Positions 30,334 through 32,138 of a DNA stretch of 32,138 nt are shown here, one piece after another. Below the pieces are notes generated by a model that saw only the letters and a list, made by a program, of their open reading frames with translations, ran no database searches and was not told the origin of the DNA. Source of the stretch: a virus. The translations under genes and the position numbers were made by a program. Each line of letters starts with the position of its first letter. Positions within the stretch are counted from its first letter, which is position 1. Where the stretch lies: positions 1 through 32,138 of IMG/VR virus record IMGVR_UViG_3300025896_000114, one strand, 5' to 3'.

Positions 30334-32138
30334 CAGGGCACCTCCCCAAGCAGGTCCGAGCGCCGGGCACGGTGGCGCTCCGCGATCTCCCGGCGCAGCT
30401 CCGGGCTCTCATCGAGGAGCTGCTTGCGCGCGCGGTCCCGATAGTCCGCGATCAAGTTCTGCCAGAACGCCGCCCGGCGATCGGCCGGCCGCGCCCGGTA
30501 GACCTCCGTCAGGTCGTGCTTGCCGGTGACGATCTGGTTGGCGAGGTCGAACAGGCCGAGATCCCAGACGGGATGCTTGAGGCCGTTGCCGGCCAGCTCG
30601 ACGTAGCGCCAGTAGAGATGCGGGTCGAACGTGCGCAGATCGATGCCGACGGTGTCGTCCCAGCCGGCAGGGAAAAATACCCGCCGGCCCGGTTTGCTCG
30701 GGAAATATCCGAGCGCGCGCAACTCGCGGTCGATCGGTGCGGCATCCTCGCGCGAGGAATATGCCGGCGAGAGCACATCATAGGCCTGGCCAAGGCCGGA
30801 CTGCAGCGAGACCTCGCGTCCCCACAGGTCGCGCTGCTTCGGCAGCTCCTTGGACGACCACGGCGTGCGGCGCACCAGGCCGTCGGTCAGATCGGCCGCG
30901 TCACGCAAGACCGGGTCGATGGCGCGCGCCACCTCGGCAGCGCCCGTCGGCATCAGCGTGCCGATGAAGGACTTGATTTCATTCTCGGCGGCCTCGCCGC
31001 CATAGATGGCGCCGCGCATCAGCCCGCTTAGTCCCGACAGGTAGGTTTTCGACGTCGCGTTGTAGGCCGCGGCAAAGATGGCGGCGGTCACCGCACGGGT
31101 GGCATCCTCATCGTAGTCCGCATCGAAGTCGCCCGCGAACGTTGCGGCCAGATCGCCGGCAATGCCGAGCGTCGTGCCGAGCGGGTCCATGCGCGAGACC
31201 TGCACCCACCGATCGCCCAGCTTGACGGCGTATTCCTTCTTGCCGTCGCGGAAGAACATCTCCCGTTCGCCGGGTGAGGACGGCGCGCGGCCGGTGATCA
31301 GGCCGTTCTGCGCCATGTCCATCGCTACCATCATGATTGCGGTGCCGGTGGCAAGCCGGGCGAGCGCCAGGTCGCGGCGCGCACCGCCGGCGGCAATGTC
31401 GGCGCGCCACTGCCGCACGAGCGGCGCCGCCGGCGAGCGCTCGGCTGCAAACCGGAACAGGTTCACCGGCGTGCGGACGAACGGCATGATGATCCGCAAC
31501 GCCGGCCCCTGCGAGACCAGTCGCATGGCGCCTTGGCCGAACCAGCCTGGCCGGTTGGTAAAGGTGTTGACGAGCGCCGCCTCGGTGGCGTCGAGGCGGA
31601 TCTGCTCCGGCGGGTCGGTGATCAGCGCGGCCATGCGCTCCTTGAGCCGCTCGACCGGGATCGCACCCGCCTGCACCTCGCGCGTCGCCTGGCGCAGCGC
31701 GTGCGCGTGCAGCTCCATGCGGTAGTTGAGCGACTTGAAGATAAAGTCTTCCGCCTCAAGGGCCGACCCCGGCAGCTTGACCGCACCACTGAGGAAGTCG
31801 ATCACCCGGCCGGGCGTGGTATTGGCCGCAACACCCCAGGCTTCGGCGGAGAGCGGGTCGACCGCGCCTCTCGCTGTGCGCTCGATCTTCTCCGGCCCGG
31901 GCGCTTTGACCTCGCCTTTGAGATAGCGCCAGAACGAGCTGTCGCCCGACAGCCGGAACAGGTCCTTCAGCCCCTCGACCATGCCATGGTATTGCGCGAC
32001 CGCCTCGCCGGCGGCAACGCCGTCGGCACTGTCGAGCACCCCCGACACGCCTTCGCCGACGCGGCGCTCGAGCTGCGCCAGGGCGAGCACCGAGGTGTTG
32101 GAGATCATGTTGGTGATGTGCGTCTTCGGGCCGCTCAA
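30333..32138 (-). CDS. C-terminal part of a giant ejection/internal virion protein, cut by the window edge
   Basis: 601 residues are seen, with no start codon in the window: the reading frame is open to the right edge (first codon TTG, in a SGPKTHITNMISNTSVLALAQLERR context typical of the middle of large polyvalent phage proteins). It has helix-rich segments, a SGPKTHxxNxxSN motif at the visible start, a hydrophobic stretch near ATGTAIMMVAMDMAQNGLI, and a basic end (RARRSDLLGEVP). T7 gp16-like and LPD-type proteins of this sort are ejected into the host envelope. Its stop overlaps the fibre start. Joining it to the 51-codon fragment at the left edge is likely but not shown; the frame happens to match. 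Confidence 0.8.
   Translation of the reverse strand: MSGPKTHITNMISNTSVLALAQLERRVGEGVSGVLDSADGVAAGEAVAQYHGMVEGLKDLFRLSGDSSFWRYLKGEVKAPGPEKIERTARGAVDPLSAEAWGVAANTTPGRVIDFLSGAVKLPGSALEAEDFIFKSLNYRMELHAHALRQATREVQAGAIPVERLKERMAALITDPPEQIRLDATEAALVNTFTNRPGWFGQGAMRLVSQGPALRIIMPFVRTPVNLFRFAAERSPAAPLVRQWRADIAAGGARRDLALARLATGTAIMMVAMDMAQNGLITGRAPSSPGEREMFFRDGKKEYAVKLGDRWVQVSRMDPLGTTLGIAGDLAATFAGDFDADYDEDATRAVTAAIFAAAYNATSKTYLSGLSGLMRGAIYGGEAAENEIKSFIGTLMPTGAAEVARAIDPVLRDAADLTDGLVRRTPWSSKELPKQRDLWGREVSLQSGLGQAYDVLSPAYSSREDAAPIDRELRALGYFPSKPGRRVFFPAGWDDTVGIDLRTFDPHLYWRYVELAGNGLKHPVWDLGLFDLANQIVTGKHDLTEVYRARPADRRAAFWQNLIADYRDRARKQLLDESPELRREIAERHRARRSDLLGEVP

Noticed and set aside
1-32138. Single-subunit RNA polymerase or insertion sequence
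   Set aside because: No gene in the window carries polymerase or transposase features, and no IS-type inverted repeats with target duplications were seen.

Overview
The window looks like most of the genome of a temperate, short-tailed (podovirus-type) phage from a GC-rich proteobacterium. Evidence for the phage: a tRNA-directed integrase with a recognisable attP, CI- and Cro-like regulators, a primase/helicase pair, a T7-style virion module (small and large terminase, head-tail connector, scaffold, tail tube A, nozzle, capsid, internal virion proteins, tail fibre) and a lysis module. No RNA polymerase or DNA polymerase gene is seen. The host is probably an alphaproteobacterium. This is inferred from high GC (about two thirds by eye), a DUF2793-type fibre, and an attP core matching the 3' end of a tRNA-Lys(CUU); it is not proven.

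Layout. (1) 1-12.85 kb, minus strand: terminase, portal, scaffold, tail tube, nozzle, a DUF4326 gene, capsid, a small capsid-adjacent protein, and internal virion proteins running off the left edge. (2) 12.85-13.13 kb: twelve GTTAC/GTAAC iterons in four triplets around a 30-bp alternating purine-pyrimidine tract, a putative replication origin. (3) 13.1-16.9 kb, minus strand: helicase, TOPRIM primase, an unknown early gene and a Cro-like regulator. (4) 16.9-21.9 kb, plus strand: a CI-like repressor whose S24-type domain lacks the catalytic residues; a promoter-operator-terminator cassette of three small genes; a promoter with a structured, terminator-ended leader RNA; six small early genes; an Xis-like protein; a mini-HTH protein and the integrase. 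(5) 21.93-22.3 kb: attP. (6) 22.3-32.1 kb, minus strand: lysis genes preceded (to the right) by tail-fibre, lyase-like and other tail genes, and the C-terminal part of a giant internal protein.

The left edge holds the first 51 codons of a gene that follows the internal virion proteins. The right edge holds the last 601 codons of a giant ejection-type protein followed by the fibre. This fits a circular or circularly permuted genome cut inside that gene, so the late operon would run from terminase leftward across the break to the lysis genes.

Regulation. The leftward early promoter (16.9 kb) and a rightward promoter (18.84 kb) both carry the palindrome TAAC-N5-GTTA between -35 and -10, with 17-bp spacers. 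A single repressor could therefore hold both promoters silent. The best candidates for undescribed biology are the iteron/Z-tract array, the leader RNA ending in a strong terminator, and the self-contained three-gene cassette with its own different operator.
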